Shown one piece after another: positions 1 to 9,880 of a DNA stretch of 64,000 nt. Origin of the DNA: Infirmifilum lucidum (GTDB lineage Archaea; Thermoproteota; Thermoprotei; Thermofilales; Thermofilaceae); contig NZ_CP062310.1 of NCBI RefSeq assembly GCF_014876775.1, positions 1,031,699-1,095,698 on the forward strand, read 5' to 3'. Numbering within the stretch: the stretch's first letter is position 1; every line of letters starts with the position of its first letter. The position numbers and the translations under genes are program-made. The notes under the pieces are model-generated. The model was given only the letters and a program-made list of their open reading frames with translations, ran no database searches and was not told where the DNA came from.

Positions 1-1
1 C

Positions 2-1165
2 GTAGGGCAACGGGTTATAGACACGTTCTTCCCAATAGCCAAAGGGGGTGCTGGCGCGATTCCAGGTGGGTTCGGTACTGGGAAGACCGTGACGCTACAC
101 AAGGTTTCAATGTACAGTGACTCGCAGATAGTCATATACATTGGGTGCGGAGAGCGTGGGAACGAGATAGCTGAAATGCTTATGGAGTTCCCAAGGCTCG
201 TTGACCCGAAATCCGGGCGGCCGATAATCGAGAGGTCAATCGTTATCGCTAACACGTCTAATATGCCTGTCTCGGCAAGAGAGGCATCAATATACATGGG
301 CATAACCCTCGCAGAGTACTACAGGGATCAGGGCTACGACGTAACACTAATAGCAGACTCTACGAGCAGGTGGGCGGAAGCGCTACGCGAAATAGCTGGT
401 AGACTTGGAGAACTGCCAGTGGAGAGGGGCTACCCCGCCTATCTGCCTGACAAGATAGCAGAGTTCTACGAGCGCGGTGGACGCGTGAAGGCTCTAGGGT
501 CACCTGAGAGAAGCGGGTCAGTGACAGTTCTTGGAGCCGTTTCTCCACCAGGAGGCGACTACAACGAGCCCGTGACAATCCACACGCTTAGGTTTGTAGG
601 AGTCATGTGGGCCCTGGATACAGATCTAGCCTACAGGAGACACTTCCCGGCCATCAACTGGTTGAAGAGCTTTAGTCAGTACGCGGACATAGTCGAGAGG
701 TGGTGGGTTAAGAACGTCTCTCCTGAGTTCCCGCAGTACAGGAGGAGGGCCCTGCGGCTAATGACCGTGGCCAGCGAAATCGAGGCGATAGCGTCTGTGG
801 TCGGCGAGGGGGCTCTACCGGATGACCAGCGACTGATACTTCTTACATCGGAGATAATAAAGGAGGGCTTCCTGAGGCAGACGGCCCTGTCAGGAGAGGA
901 CGTGTTCTGCAAGCCCGAAAAACAGTACTGGCTACTTAAAATGATGATAGATTTCTTCGACAAGGCCTACGAATTGATTAAAAAGAGGGTATCCATAGAA
1001 GAGATTACGCGGTTGCCAGAGGTATACGAGATGATGCGAGTAAAGGAGGACGAGAGGGGGTTAGAGGCCGTAAAAGAACTCTACAACCGTATGATGGCTA
1101 GACTGGATGAGGTCGCGCAACGCCACGGCGTCCAGATACAGTCTGGGGTGGTGGCTAGTGTCTGA
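2..1165 (+). CDS. atpA: A-type ATP synthase catalytic subunit A (5' truncated)
   Basis: Catalytic, nucleotide-hydrolysing/synthesising subunit of the archaeal A1Ao ATP synthase. The frame is already open at base 2, so the N-terminal part lies outside the window. The visible 387 residues begin just before the P-loop GGFGTGKT and include GERGNE, the [13 protein letters not shown] segment and the PPGGD region, all typical of subunit A. The last codons overlap the GTG start of subunit B by 8 nt, so the two are translated from one mRNA. First of four same-strand genes, A-B-D-C. Identity is secure; only the 5' end is missing. Confidence 0.96.
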   Translation, partial: VGQRVIDTFFPIAKGGAGAIPGGFGTGKTVTLHKVSMYSDSQIVIYIGCGERGNEIAEMLMEFPRLVDPKSGRPIIERSIVIANTSNMPVSAREASIYMGITLAEYYRDQGYDVTLIADSTSRWAEALREIAGRLGELPVERGYPAYLPDKIAEFYERGGRVKALGSPERSGSVTVLGAVSPPGGDYNEPVTIHTLRFVGVMWALDTDLAYRRHFPAINWLKSFSQYADIVERWWVKNVSPEFPQYRRRALRLMTVASEIEAIASVVGEGALPDDQRLILLTSEIIKEGFLRQTALSGEDVFCKPEKQYWLLKMMIDFFDKAYELIKKRVSIEEITRLPEVYEMMRVKEDERGLEAVKELYNRMMARLDEVAQRHGVQIQSGVVASV

Positions 1166-2573
1166 GAGGGTGCTTAGGAACATTGTTAACCACTATCCGG
1201 GGAAAATCTACCGAGGAATCAGGGAAATACGAGGTAGCCTGCTTGTCGTAGACGGAATTGAAAACGCCGCGTACGATGAAGTTGTAAGAATATACGGTAA
1301 AGACAACCGTGAGAGGTTCGGGAGAGTCCTTGAAACTAGCATAGGTAGTGCAATAGTTCAAGTTCTCGGGGATCGCGAAGGGCTCGAAACAGACATATTC
1401 GTGAAATTCACTGGCTCTACTTTCAAGATTAGAGTTTCAGAAGACGTCCTGGGCAGGATTTTCAACGGCAGATTCGAGCCTATCGACGGGCTACCCCCCA
1501 TTATGACAGGCGAGCTCAGAGAGATAACAGGAGAGCCTATAAACCCGGTTGCCAGAGAGTACCCTCACGACTTCATTCAAACCGGTGTGTCCGTAATCGA
1601 TGGTCTGTTTAGCCTAGTTAGGGGGCAAAAACTCCCAATATTCAGCGTGTCAGGGCTCCCGCACAACCTACTAGCCGCACAAGTTGCAAGGCAGGCAACT
1701 GTTAGGGGTGAGGGGGAGAAGTTTGCTGTTGTCTTTGCAGGTATAGGTCTGAGGAAGACAGAAGCCGAGTTTTTCATGGAGCAGTTCCGCGAGACTGGAG
1801 CTATAGAGAGGCTCGTAGCAGTTCTCAACTTAGCCGATGACCCAGCTGTCGAGCGCCTCATGACTCCACGCATCGCGCTCACGGTGGCAGAGTACCTGGC
1901 TTTTGAACTCGACATGCATGTCCTAGTGATAATGTCAGATATGACCAACTACTGTGAGGCTCTGCGCGAAGTTAGCTCAGCAAGGGGTGAGATCCCGGGT
2001 AGGATGGGCTACCCTGGATACATGTACAGCGACCTCGCGACAATATACGAGCGGGCAGGTATAATTAAGGGAAAGAAGGGCAGCATTACGCTCTTCCCGA
2101 TACTGACGATGCCGGGAGGCGACCTCAGGCACCCTATTCCAGATCTAACAGGTTACATAACTGAGGGGCAGATCTTCCTAAGCCAGGAGCTCTACGCCCA
2201 GGGCATCTATCCGCCCGTGAACGTACTACCCAGCCTGAGCAGGCTGATGAAGGCCGGAATAGGTGAGGGTAAGACTAGGGAGGATCACAGGTATCTGGCA
2301 GACCAGCTTTACGATGCTTACTCTAGAGGTGTGAGGGCGCGGGATCTGGCGAGAATAATCGGCGAAATTGGTCTCAGCGAGAAGATGAGAAGATTCCTGA
2401 AGTTCGCAGAGGAGTTCGAGAACTACTTCGTAAACCAGTCATTCTACGAAAACAGGAGTGTAGAAGAGACACTAGACAGAGGGTGGAAAGTCCTCTCAAT
2501 ATTACCAGAGGAGGAGCTCGTCAGAATACCACGGCGCATCATCGAGAAGTACCACCCTGCCTACAGGAGCTGA
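1158..2573 (+). CDS. atpB: A-type ATP synthase subunit B
   Basis: Non-catalytic nucleotide-binding subunit that alternates with A in the A1 head. The 471 residues start with the usual beta-barrel domain and carry the B-type central domain, in which the Walker A lysine motif is replaced by a degenerate sequence (VSGLPHN). I chose GTG 1158 because it lies inside the end of atpA, follows a GGGGTGGTGG stretch and gives the standard N-terminus. An upstream in-frame start at 1107 would add residues encoded wholly inside atpA. The gene ends 13 nt before atpD. Confidence 0.96.
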   Translation: MSERVLRNIVNHYPGKIYRGIREIRGSLLVVDGIENAAYDEVVRIYGKDNRERFGRVLETSIGSAIVQVLGDREGLETDIFVKFTGSTFKIRVSEDVLGRIFNGRFEPIDGLPPIMTGELREITGEPINPVAREYPHDFIQTGVSVIDGLFSLVRGQKLPIFSVSGLPHNLLAAQVARQATVRGEGEKFAVVFAGIGLRKTEAEFFMEQFRETGAIERLVAVLNLADDPAVERLMTPRIALTVAEYLAFELDMHVLVIMSDMTNYCEALREVSSARGEIPGRMGYPGYMYSDLATIYERAGIIKGKKGSITLFPILTMPGGDLRHPIPDLTGYITEGQIFLSQELYAQGIYPPVNVLPSLSRLMKAGIGEGKTREDHRYLADQLYDAYSRGVRARDLARIIGEIGLSEKMRRFLKFAEEFENYFVNQSFYENRSVEETLDRGWKVLSILPEEELVRIPRRIIEKYHPAYRS

Positions 2574-2586
2574 GGGCTGAGAAGGG

Positions 2587-3186
2587 ATGTTAAGCGAGCT
2601 CGCTTTTCTCCCTGCCTCGAGAGGAACCTTACAGCTGTTGCGGAGGAGACTGGAGCTTGTGAGGAGAGGTAAGGATGTCTTGCAGATGAGGAGGGATCAG
2701 CTGGCTAAAGAGCTCCTAAGTATAATGGACGAGCTGCAGAAAAGGCCCAAGGCAGAGCATGAGTTTATAGAGGCAGCCCGTAGGGCAGCAGTCATGAGAA
2801 TGGCACGTGGTGAACACGACTTCAGGTCAACAGCCTCGCTCGTGCATCCACCAAAAATAACTAGCATTATTATGAGTTACCAGGGGATACCAGTACCTCA
2901 AGCCAGGATAGTCCAAGACCCAGATTTTTCGCAGATAACGGATCCAGACTATAGAGAGGCTATCGAACGCTTGTGGAACGCTGTTAAAGTGATGATTGAT
3001 GTCGCTAATAAAGAGCTAGCCGTGGAGAGGATAAGCGACCAGCTACTGTACATTAATAGGGTCGTGAATAGCCTGGAGAAGAACCTAATCCCCGCGCTTA
3101 CAGACGTCCTCAGGAGAATTGAAGAAAGGGTTATTGAAGAGGAGCTGGAGGACTTCGTCAGAGTGAAGCTCCTGGGAGGTGGCTAG
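2587..3186 (+). CDS. atpD: A-type ATP synthase subunit D (central stalk)
   Basis: Central rotor-stalk subunit of 199 residues. It shows the long N- and C-terminal coiled-coil helices of the family: an N-terminal segment rich in Arg/Leu/Lys (RRRLELVRRGKDVLQMRRDQL) and a C-terminal heptad region around VVNSLEKNLIPAL. It is bracketed by atpB and atpC with almost no spacing, as in many archaeal atp operons. Starts at ATG 2587 after a GAGAAGGG-type ribosome-binding site. Confidence 0.93.
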   Translation: MLSELAFLPASRGTLQLLRRRLELVRRGKDVLQMRRDQLAKELLSIMDELQKRPKAEHEFIEAARRAAVMRMARGEHDFRSTASLVHPPKITSIIMSYQGIPVPQARIVQDPDFSQITDPDYREAIERLWNAVKVMIDVANKELAVERISDQLLYINRVVNSLEKNLIPALTDVLRRIEERVIEEELEDFVRVKLLGGG

Positions 3187-3189
3187 CTA

Positions 3190-4092
3190 GTGGAGGCATA
3201 TATTGCCGTTAGGGCACACGGGTTAAAGTCCAGGCTCCTGCGGGTACAGGACTATGAAGCTATATTGCGCGGCGAGAAGAAGCTACCAGAATTCAAGGAC
3301 TACTCGCTCATATCAGAACGCGACTCCCTAGAGCAAGTCCTGGAGAAAATATACAGGGTCTACGTCTCGAGGATGGAGATACTGGCGGCGTCTGACCGCG
3401 CGCTGGGGCAAATAGTGTATGCGCTACTCGACAGGCTTGAGATCGAAAACGCCAAGATACACTTTAGGTATATACTTGGTGCACAACGCCCAGTTATCTA
3501 TTACCCCTATGGACGCCACATAGGTCCCGCAAGGCTGATGCAGATCAGAACAGAAGGAAGCCTGTGGGAAGAACTCTCGAAAACACCGTACCAGGCTCCC
3601 GGCACTCCGAGTTTCGTGAGCGGGCTAGAAGCAGAGCGGGAGGCCCTTCTAGACATACTTTATTACAACTATCTGTTTGGGGTTGCTGATAGTTTAGCAA
3701 TCAGCAGGGAAGAGAGGGAGGATCTGAGGAACATTGTGAGGGAGGAGTTCGAGGCAAAACTACTCTTGTGGTCGCAAGTTCTTAGGCCAGAAATACTCAC
3801 CAGGCTCCTCCAGAACTACTCTAAATCTCTCAGGGCCCCAATACCTCAGCTACCAGAGGAATGGAAAACCCTCAAGCTTACAGAGTTGATCGTACAAGTC
3901 CAAAAGAACCTTGTGTCTAGAGCCAGGCAGCTCGTGGCTGTGAAGTACTCAACGGGCGTGGCATACGTATACTACTTCAATCTCCTAGCACTTACAGAGG
4001 CGAACAACCTAGAAAAACTAGTTGTCGGCAAAGAAGTAGGATTGCCGGAAGAAGTCATCCAAAGGAACCTCGTATTAGCCGGCCTTCCTTAG
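3190..4092 (+). CDS. atpC: A-type ATP synthase subunit C (AC39/d-type)
   Basis: The 300-residue protein matches the all-helical AC39/subunit C family that couples the central stalk to the membrane rotor ring. The family is recognised from the mostly helical, Leu/Glu/Arg-rich sequence, the late ALTEANNLEKLVVG segment (AC39 proteins end with a similar EANN-type motif) and its place directly after atpD (3 nt apart). GTG start. It closes the A-B-D-C block. Subunits E, F and H are not in the window, and I and K lie separately at 14.8-18.0 kb. Confidence 0.85.
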   Translation: MEAYIAVRAHGLKSRLLRVQDYEAILRGEKKLPEFKDYSLISERDSLEQVLEKIYRVYVSRMEILAASDRALGQIVYALLDRLEIENAKIHFRYILGAQRPVIYYPYGRHIGPARLMQIRTEGSLWEELSKTPYQAPGTPSFVSGLEAEREALLDILYYNYLFGVADSLAISREEREDLRNIVREEFEAKLLLWSQVLRPEILTRLLQNYSKSLRAPIPQLPEEWKTLKLTELIVQVQKNLVSRARQLVAVKYSTGVAYVYYFNLLALTEANNLEKLVVGKEVGLPEEVIQRNLVLAGLP

Positions 4093-4191
4093 TTACTCAA
4101 TGACTAGCTCAGTAGCGACGGCCCCAGTCACTACTTTACTCGAATCGGGTTCAAGTCATCATCGCGTTTTTCCTAACACCGGGGACAATAA

Positions 4192-6468
4192 TTAAGCTTG
4201 CCCCTTCAGTTTCACGTAGTAGACTTGCCCCGCAGATACGCCGCCGTCACCGGGTGGCAGCTTCTTCGGCAGGATGACGTTCTCACGCCCAATGACCGAT
4301 TTTATCCCCTTTAGTATCACCGTATTGACTGCCGCCCCTCCAGTCACGTACACTCTCCTGGCACCCTGCTCACGCGAAACCTCTGCCAGAGACCTCCCTA
4401 ACTCGTACTGCACAGTGTAGGCTATGTCTTGGGGTCTCGCCTCTACGAAGCGCCCGTTCAGGATGTAATCGTAGAAGAAATCTCTTGTATGTATCACTGA
4501 GCCGCTGTGCTCGAATTTGTAGCTTATCAGGTTGCCCCCCCAACTAAACTCTTCAAGCATTATTGCCGGCTCCCCCTCATAAGTCCTCTCCCAGGACACG
4601 TGGAGCAGGGACGAAACAGCGTCTAAAAAGCGGCCAACGCTCGAACACTTCGCGCCCCAAGTGGCCTGCTTCATCGCAACATAGGCCTCCCGTAGTCCCC
4701 CTGGAAGTTGCCTGTCGAGGCCCAACCTGGCGACAAGACTTATGACCTCTTCACTTCTAAGAGTTTCAGCCAGCACGCCTATGACTATTCTTGCAGGATA
4801 TATGGTGGCCCTGTCTCCGCCAGGCGTCGGAAGGTACTCGAGCCTCCCAAGGCGCTGGTAGCCCCCGTCTTCTCCCAAATAAAGCACCTCCCCTCCCCAG
4901 ATCATCCCGTCGTCACCGTAGCCTACTCCGTCTATGGCGATACCATAGCCCTCGCTCGCCCCGTACTCTAGGAGAGATGCGCTCAAATGCGCGACGTGGT
5001 GCTGGACTTCCACGAGTTCAGATCCATACTCTTCTACTAACTCTCGTGCAAGTACCCTGTTCAGGAAGTGGGGGTGTTTGTCGACGGCGACGGTAGCCTC
5101 TCGTAGTGGTATAGAGTAGGTTCTCACGAGAAACATTAGGGATTCTTCTAAGAAACGAAGCGTCTCAACATTCTCTAAGTCTCCTATGTGCTGTGTGGGA
5201 ATTACGTACTCCTCGAGGCCGACCGCCCCAGTATTATTTAGCATTGCGCCTAGCGCCACTACAGGCCTGGCAAACCTCTTACTAGACTTGATCCACCTTG
5301 GGGCATAGCCTCTCGACCTACGCAGGAGAACAGGTTCGTCGTCGGAGAACCTAATGACGCTGTCGTCCACCCTGTTCACTATCTCGCGGTTGTGCACTAG
5401 GAAGTAGTCGGCGACGTTGCACAGCTTCTTCAAAGCCTCGTCATTATCCTTTATTATCGGTTCTCCGCTCTCGTTCCCGCTCGTCATCACTGCGAAACGA
5501 TCCTCTGTACTGGCTAGGAGTAGGTAATGAAGCGGCGTATACGCAAGCATTACCCCAACTGTCTTAAGGCCTGGAGCCACCTCAGGCGAAACAGCCTCTC
5601 TTCTCGGGAGTATTACTATAGGCCTGGCAGGACTTAGTAGGATCTCTTCGGCTAGGCGGTCTACGACCGCTATTTTCCTCGCCACCTCCAGGTCGAGCGC
5701 CATAACGGCAAACGGCTTGCGCCCCCGCCTCTTCCTCCTCCTCAACTCCAGGACTACTTCGCTGTCGGAGGCGCGTGCCGCGAGGTGGAACCCCCCTATG
5801 CCCTTCACGGCCACAATATATCCCTCATCTATGAGCCTGGCAGCTTCGGAGATTGGATCCTTTACACGTATAGGGGATCCTCCAGCATCTAGGAGGTAAA
5901 CTTGCGGGCCGCAGTCTGGGCACGAGATACCCTGTATGTGAAAACGCCTAGTGTCCCCCGGGTCAGAGTACTCGCTCCGGCACTTCGCGCAGAGAGGGAA
6001 CGCGCTCATCGATGTATTCTCACGGTCATATGGGATGCTTCTAATTACCGTGAAGCGGGGCCCGCACCAAGCACAGCTGTGGAAGGGATAGCGGTACCAC
6101 CTCGAAGAGGGGTCTAGGATCTCCCGCTTGCAGTCCTCGCACATGCCGAAGTCGGGCGGAATCATGGAGATCTTAGTAAGCTCCCTACCGCTCTTCCTAA
6201 TCTCAAACTTCTCAAAATCTTCAGGCTCAACCTCTTCGACAATGATCTCCTCTATTTCTGCTGACGGAGGTGTTTCTCGCCGCAAAATCTCTGGAAAAGA
6301 GTCCACGGCCTGCGCATCGCCTTCAACCCATATCTCGACCTCAGAGCCCCCGAGGTTAACCACATAACCAGCTAGGCCTAGCCTTCTCGCTAACCTGTAA
6401 ACATGTGGTCTAAAGCCCACCCCCTGGACTATGCCAGCCACGCGGAGCCTAAGCGCCTTCCTAGGCAT
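4192..6468 (-). CDS. hypF: Carbamoyltransferase HypF, [NiFe]-hydrogenase maturation
   Basis: Makes the carbamoyl-adenylate-derived group that becomes the cyanide ligands of [NiFe] hydrogenases, acting with HypE. The 758 residues have the full architecture: N-terminal acylphosphatase domain (GIVQGVGFRPHVYRLA near residue 15), two zinc-finger pairs (CEDC...CAWC and CAKC...CPDC, about residues 110-190), a YrdC-like domain (VKGIGGFHLA) and a Kae1-like C-terminal domain (HHVAHLSA, GYGDDG). No other hyp or hydrogenase gene is nearby, so its partners must lie elsewhere. It is divergent from the M28 peptidase; 46 bp between the two starts hold back-to-back A/T-rich promoter elements. Confidence 0.95.
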   Translation of the reverse strand: MPRKALRLRVAGIVQGVGFRPHVYRLARRLGLAGYVVNLGGSEVEIWVEGDAQAVDSFPEILRRETPPSAEIEEIIVEEVEPEDFEKFEIRKSGRELTKISMIPPDFGMCEDCKREILDPSSRWYRYPFHSCAWCGPRFTVIRSIPYDRENTSMSAFPLCAKCRSEYSDPGDTRRFHIQGISCPDCGPQVYLLDAGGSPIRVKDPISEAARLIDEGYIVAVKGIGGFHLAARASDSEVVLELRRRKRRGRKPFAVMALDLEVARKIAVVDRLAEEILLSPARPIVILPRREAVSPEVAPGLKTVGVMLAYTPLHYLLLASTEDRFAVMTSGNESGEPIIKDNDEALKKLCNVADYFLVHNREIVNRVDDSVIRFSDDEPVLLRRSRGYAPRWIKSSKRFARPVVALGAMLNNTGAVGLEEYVIPTQHIGDLENVETLRFLEESLMFLVRTYSIPLREATVAVDKHPHFLNRVLARELVEEYGSELVEVQHHVAHLSASLLEYGASEGYGIAIDGVGYGDDGMIWGGEVLYLGEDGGYQRLGRLEYLPTPGGDRATIYPARIVIGVLAETLRSEEVISLVARLGLDRQLPGGLREAYVAMKQATWGAKCSSVGRFLDAVSSLLHVSWERTYEGEPAIMLEEFSWGGNLISYKFEHSGSVIHTRDFFYDYILNGRFVEARPQDIAYTVQYELGRSLAEVSREQGARRVYVTGGAAVNTVILKGIKSVIGRENVILPKKLPPGDGGVSAGQVYYVKLKGQA

Positions 6469-6514
6469 TTGCCTAGAAAGAGTATTAAAAAGGGGTTAAA
6501 AAATAAGTAAGTCA
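6469..6514. promoter_or_regulatory. Divergent TATA region between hypF and the M28 peptidase
   Basis: Two A/T tracts sit in a 46-bp gap. ATTAAAAAGG (6484-6492) is correctly spaced for a start at or near ATG 6515. TTTTTTAACCCC on the minus strand (about 6493-6504) is correctly spaced for hypF at 6468. Both transcripts would be nearly leaderless. Inferred from archaeal TATA spacing of about 26 nt to the start site. Confidence 0.5.
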
Positions 6515-7768
6515 ATGTTTGACCCGACGTATGCCTACAAGTTAACACTGAAACTCGCTAGGGAGCACCGCTTCACAGGATCGAGAGGTGAGGAAGAGGC
6601 CAGGAAAATTATATCAGAAGAATTCACCGAGCATGGGTATATTCCTACACTTGAAGAGTTTAACGTGAAAGTCTACGAGATTCGCAGATTAGAGCTCCAC
6701 GTAACAAGTCCGTTCAGAGCAGAGATTCAGGCTAGCCCCATAGGGTTCAGCGGGGAGACAAGCGGCGTCGAGGGGAGGTTAGCATACATAGAGAACTCGG
6801 ACAAAATGCTATTACCGGAGGAGGGTGGCTGGATTGGGCTTGCTGTCGGGAGGCCCTCTGCAGAGAACTGGAAGCTCCTGGCGAAAAGAGCATCCGGGCT
6901 CATTGTAGCCGAGAGTACACCTTACCGGACTCTGAGTAGAGTCGCTGTTCCCTGGGAGTGGAGGGAGAGATACGGGAGTCTTCCTGCTGTGTATGTAAGC
7001 TACAGAGATGCTGTTAGGCTTCTCGACGCAGAGAGGGTATTTCTTGCTCTTGAGCAAGCCTACAGAGACGTGACAAGCTACAACATCTACGCTGAGAGGA
7101 GCGGCTATAAATACCCCGATGAAATTGTCCTTGTAACAGCACATTATGATAGTGTGCTAGGAGTCCCCGGAGCAACAGATAATGCAGGGGGAGTCGCTCT
7201 GCTCCTCACCCTGGCAAAGAGCCTCTCTGACCAGAGGTTGAAGAGAAGCGTTAGGTTCGTCCTCTTTGGCGCCGAAGAGCTTGGCCTTAGAGGCTCCCTT
7301 GCATACATCGACAGGCACAAGGACGAATTAAAGAACGTCGTTCTAGTCGTGAACCTCGACGTCCACGGGGGAGCCCTGGGCTTCTCCGCGGCTATCGTGA
7401 GTGGCTCTAAAACTCTGAGAAACTACGTTGAGTTTAAAGCCAAAGAGGTGGGAGTGAACCTTAGCATCTCTGAGGACGTCATGAGTAGTGATTCTACGTC
7501 GTTCGTTTGGAAGGGGGGCGTTCCTGCGGTCAACTTCTACCGCTCGAGTGGGAGCGGAGCCGATATTCACACGGAAAGAGACAACGCCGAGCACCTGCAC
7601 CCCGTAGCCTTCAAGGTAATAGGCGAGTTCGCGCTGAAGTTCCTCGTGGATCTCCTGAACTCCGAGGAGTTACCATTTGACAGGGAGATCCCAGAAGAGA
7701 TCAAGAAGAAGGCCGAGGAATATTTCAAGAAGCGTCTTGCCCTTGTAGATGAGAAAGCTTCCGCTTGA
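6515..7768 (+). CDS. M28-family metallopeptidase (aminopeptidase-like)
   Basis: Two-zinc exopeptidase of 417 residues. The zinc ligands of the M28 family can be read in order: TAHYDS (His), ATDNAGG (Asp), FGAEELG (Glu pair), NLDVHG (Asp) and ADIHTERD (His). The PA-like insert lies before the catalytic core. There is no signal peptide, so it is probably cytosolic and takes part in peptide turnover. Its last 44 bp overlap the end of thiI on the other strand. The substrate cannot be told from sequence. Confidence 0.88.
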   Translation: MFDPTYAYKLTLKLAREHRFTGSRGEEEARKIISEEFTEHGYIPTLEEFNVKVYEIRRLELHVTSPFRAEIQASPIGFSGETSGVEGRLAYIENSDKMLLPEEGGWIGLAVGRPSAENWKLLAKRASGLIVAESTPYRTLSRVAVPWEWRERYGSLPAVYVSYRDAVRLLDAERVFLALEQAYRDVTSYNIYAERSGYKYPDEIVLVTAHYDSVLGVPGATDNAGGVALLLTLAKSLSDQRLKRSVRFVLFGAEELGLRGSLAYIDRHKDELKNVVLVVNLDVHGGALGFSAAIVSGSKTLRNYVEFKAKEVGVNLSISEDVMSSDSTSFVWKGGVPAVNFYRSSGSGADIHTERDNAEHLHPVAFKVIGEFALKFLVDLLNSEELPFDREIPEEIKKKAEEYFKKRLALVDEKASA

Positions 7769-9203
7769 ACGCTCTTATCCCACCCTTTAGGCTATAAGCA
7801 CTGATTCCCATTTTCCTGAGAGTGTAGGCCACTTCCCTACTCAACCCGCCCTCGTCACAAACTACTATATACGTCTTATCGCGCCCTATCTTGGCTATAG
7901 CCTCCTCGAGATACCAGGAATCCACGTTTATGCTACCCGGGATGTGCTCTAGTCTGAACTTTTCGGCCGGCCTCACGTCTAGTACCACAGCCCCAGGGGG
8001 TATCTGCTCGATATCGAGCTCCTCATAGGTTTTGTCCCAGACTTCCTCTATCTTTACCCTCCGAATATCCAGTACTTCAGCATTTTCTATGGCTTTCAGG
8101 AAAATGCTCTCGTCGATTTTCTCCTCCTCTTGTATTACCTCTTCGAGGCTCGCAGATGTTCGAGGATGTATGGAGTAGATACCGCAGATCTCTTTCACGG
8201 TGCTAGAGACATCATAGGTTCCTATTTCTCTGGCGATCTTCACGATCTCGTCCTTGTCTAAGCAGATAACAGGCCTAAGTACAACAAATTCCGATGCCTT
8301 GTCTATTACATTCAAGTTAGCTAGCGTCTGGGAGGAAACTTGGCCCAGGTTCTCTCCGGTAACTATACCACCGGCGTCCACCTTCCGGGCAAAGTAGCTC
8401 GCCGCTCTGTACATGTACCTCTTGAGTATAACCCCGAGGAGATCTGGCCTGACCTTTGCCCTTAACTCCCTAATAAAATCCGTGAAGTCTACAATGAATA
8501 GCCTAGGATAGTAGCCAAAACACCACCTGTCAGCCAGCGTCTTCACCGCCCTAGCCACATAGTACTTCGAGACAGCCCCGCCCAGGTTGAGGTAAAGAAA
8601 CTCTACCTCGGAACCCCTCTTCAGTGCCATCCACGCCGCTACTAATGAGTCGAAGCCTCCCGAGACGAGCGCGATAACTCTCCCCTCGCTTCCTACAGGG
8701 AGACCACCATACGCTTCTACAATTCCTGTGAAGAAGTACGCTCTGTTACCCCTGATCTCAACGTAGACTTCGACCTCGGGGTTTTCTAGATCTACTTTTC
8801 TAGCATACTTCAGTAATCTCTCGCCTAGAAGCCTGTTCACATCCATCGAAGTGAAGGGGTGCTCCCCGGCTCGCCTAGCTCTCACAGCAAAGTTTCTACC
8901 AGCTACTATGTCCCTGAAGTACTCCTCACTCTTGGCAATAAGGTCTTCCAAGCTTGTAAACTCGACCTCCGCGGCTATGGACATGGATCTTATCCCGAAA
9001 ACTCTGCGCAGGACATTCACTGACTCGGGAGGCCCGTAAACGTAGAAGCGCCCAAAGCCTCTCTTGACCTCTGCCTGGATCCCCTCCGAGCTCAGAGCAT
9101 CTTTAATATTCCTAACCAGGAGTTTCTCAAAGCGTTCCCTGGCTCTGTGGCCTTTCACAGTCAGTTCTCCAGGACGGATGAGTATGACGGTCTTCAAAGT
9201 CAC
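7725..9203 (-). CDS. thiI: tRNA 4-thiouridine synthase ThiI with C-terminal rhodanese domain
   Basis: Adenylates and thiolates U8 of tRNA, and in some organisms supplies sulfur for thiazole synthesis. The 492 residues show an N-terminal ferredoxin-like/THUMP region (about 1-165), the PP-loop ATP motif SGGFDS at residues 181-186, the conserved ICGIYSIHPRTS segment, and a rhodanese domain near residues 395-490 with the catalytic-type cysteine in VVCDEGGLSRE. The rhodanese domain carries the persulfide in bacterial ThiI; many archaeal ThiI proteins lack it, so the fused form is worth noting. GTG start (9203). Confidence 0.93.
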   Translation of the reverse strand: MTLKTVILIRPGELTVKGHRARERFEKLLVRNIKDALSSEGIQAEVKRGFGRFYVYGPPESVNVLRRVFGIRSMSIAAEVEFTSLEDLIAKSEEYFRDIVAGRNFAVRARRAGEHPFTSMDVNRLLGERLLKYARKVDLENPEVEVYVEIRGNRAYFFTGIVEAYGGLPVGSEGRVIALVSGGFDSLVAAWMALKRGSEVEFLYLNLGGAVSKYYVARAVKTLADRWCFGYYPRLFIVDFTDFIRELRAKVRPDLLGVILKRYMYRAASYFARKVDAGGIVTGENLGQVSSQTLANLNVIDKASEFVVLRPVICLDKDEIVKIAREIGTYDVSSTVKEICGIYSIHPRTSASLEEVIQEEEKIDESIFLKAIENAEVLDIRRVKIEEVWDKTYEELDIEQIPPGAVVLDVRPAEKFRLEHIPGSINVDSWYLEEAIAKIGRDKTYIVVCDEGGLSREVAYTLRKMGISAYSLKGGIRAFKRKLSHLQGQDAS

Positions 9204-9235
9204 AGTATTATACCACCTCTTCCAGTACAGTAAAT

Positions 9236-9391
9236 GTGGCAGAGATAGTATTAGGCGTTATGGACTTCATAGCTCTTATCATCGGGTTCATAGCCCTCGT
9301 GGTTCTAATAGTGATCATAGCAATAGAGTACCATTACTGGCGGAGGAGGAGGGAGCTAAAAAGAATCATTGTTCGAGGCGGCTCACACTGA
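9236..9391 (+). CDS. Small single-span membrane protein (51 aa)
   Basis: Short frame opening at GTG 9236 (alternative ATG 9260) and ending at TGA 9391. About 20 consecutive hydrophobic residues (LIIGFIALVVLIVIIAIE) are followed by a strongly basic tail (YHYWRRRRELKRIIVRGG), which fits a single helix with a cytosolic C-terminus. It lies in the gap upstream of thiI and overlaps the 3' end of the EamA gene by 9 bp on the opposite strand. I do not recognise a family. The clean hydrophobic block makes coding likely but not certain. Confidence 0.5.
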   Translation: MAEIVLGVMDFIALIIGFIALVVLIVIIAIEYHYWRRRRELKRIIVRGGSH

Positions 9392-9807
9392 AATAAGTAT
9401 CAGTGCGATTAGCACTAGGCCCGCAGCTATAGCCTTTTTAAGGGTTATCTCCTCGCCTAGAACGAGGGCGGCGAGGACGACGATGAAAAGTATACTGGAT
9501 CTATCCACAACGGCTACGTTTACAGCTTTACCGTACTGCAAAGCCACGAAGTAGAGTAGCCATGAGAGGGCGCCTGCCACACCACTTAGAACTATGAACA
9601 AGACCTCCTTGGAGGTTAGGCTCGTGATCAGAGCTCTATCCTTCATAAGCAACATCAGTGAAACTGTAAACACTATCATTATCACAGAGCGTAGACCAGT
9701 AGCAATCACGGGGTCTACCTTGGAAAGCCCCATTTTTGCGAAATTGTCGCAAGAGCCGCAAAAAGCGCGTCTAATAGGGCATAAATAAACCATGCAAGGT
9801 CGCTCAT
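9383..9807 (-). pseudogene. EamA/DMT-superfamily single-domain transporter, frameshifted near the 5' end
   Basis: Four-helix, single-domain EamA transporter of about 141 residues. From 9740 down to 9383 the protein reads normally (AKMGLSKVDPVIATGLRS, then hydrophobic spans ending ALILISV). The conserved N-terminus is in another frame, starting at ATG 9807: MSDLAWFIYALLDALFAALA, then TI. The two join as ...ALATI-F-AKMGL... if one T is added to the TTT run (AAA on the plus strand, 9741-9743). Either a real single-base loss or a sequencing error in a homopolymer. Reading upstream in the downstream frame instead gives a Cys/Arg-rich leader unlike the family. Confidence 0.7.
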
Positions 9808-9880
9808 ATGCTTCGTACATCAAACACACAAAAATATTCTTTGAGGTAAGGCCAGAAACCGGACAGTCACGAATTTAAGG

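Noticed and set aside
9741-9743. A BHB intron as the reason for the EamA frameshift
   Set aside because: Only one base is out of place and there is no inserted segment to remove, so splicing cannot repair it.
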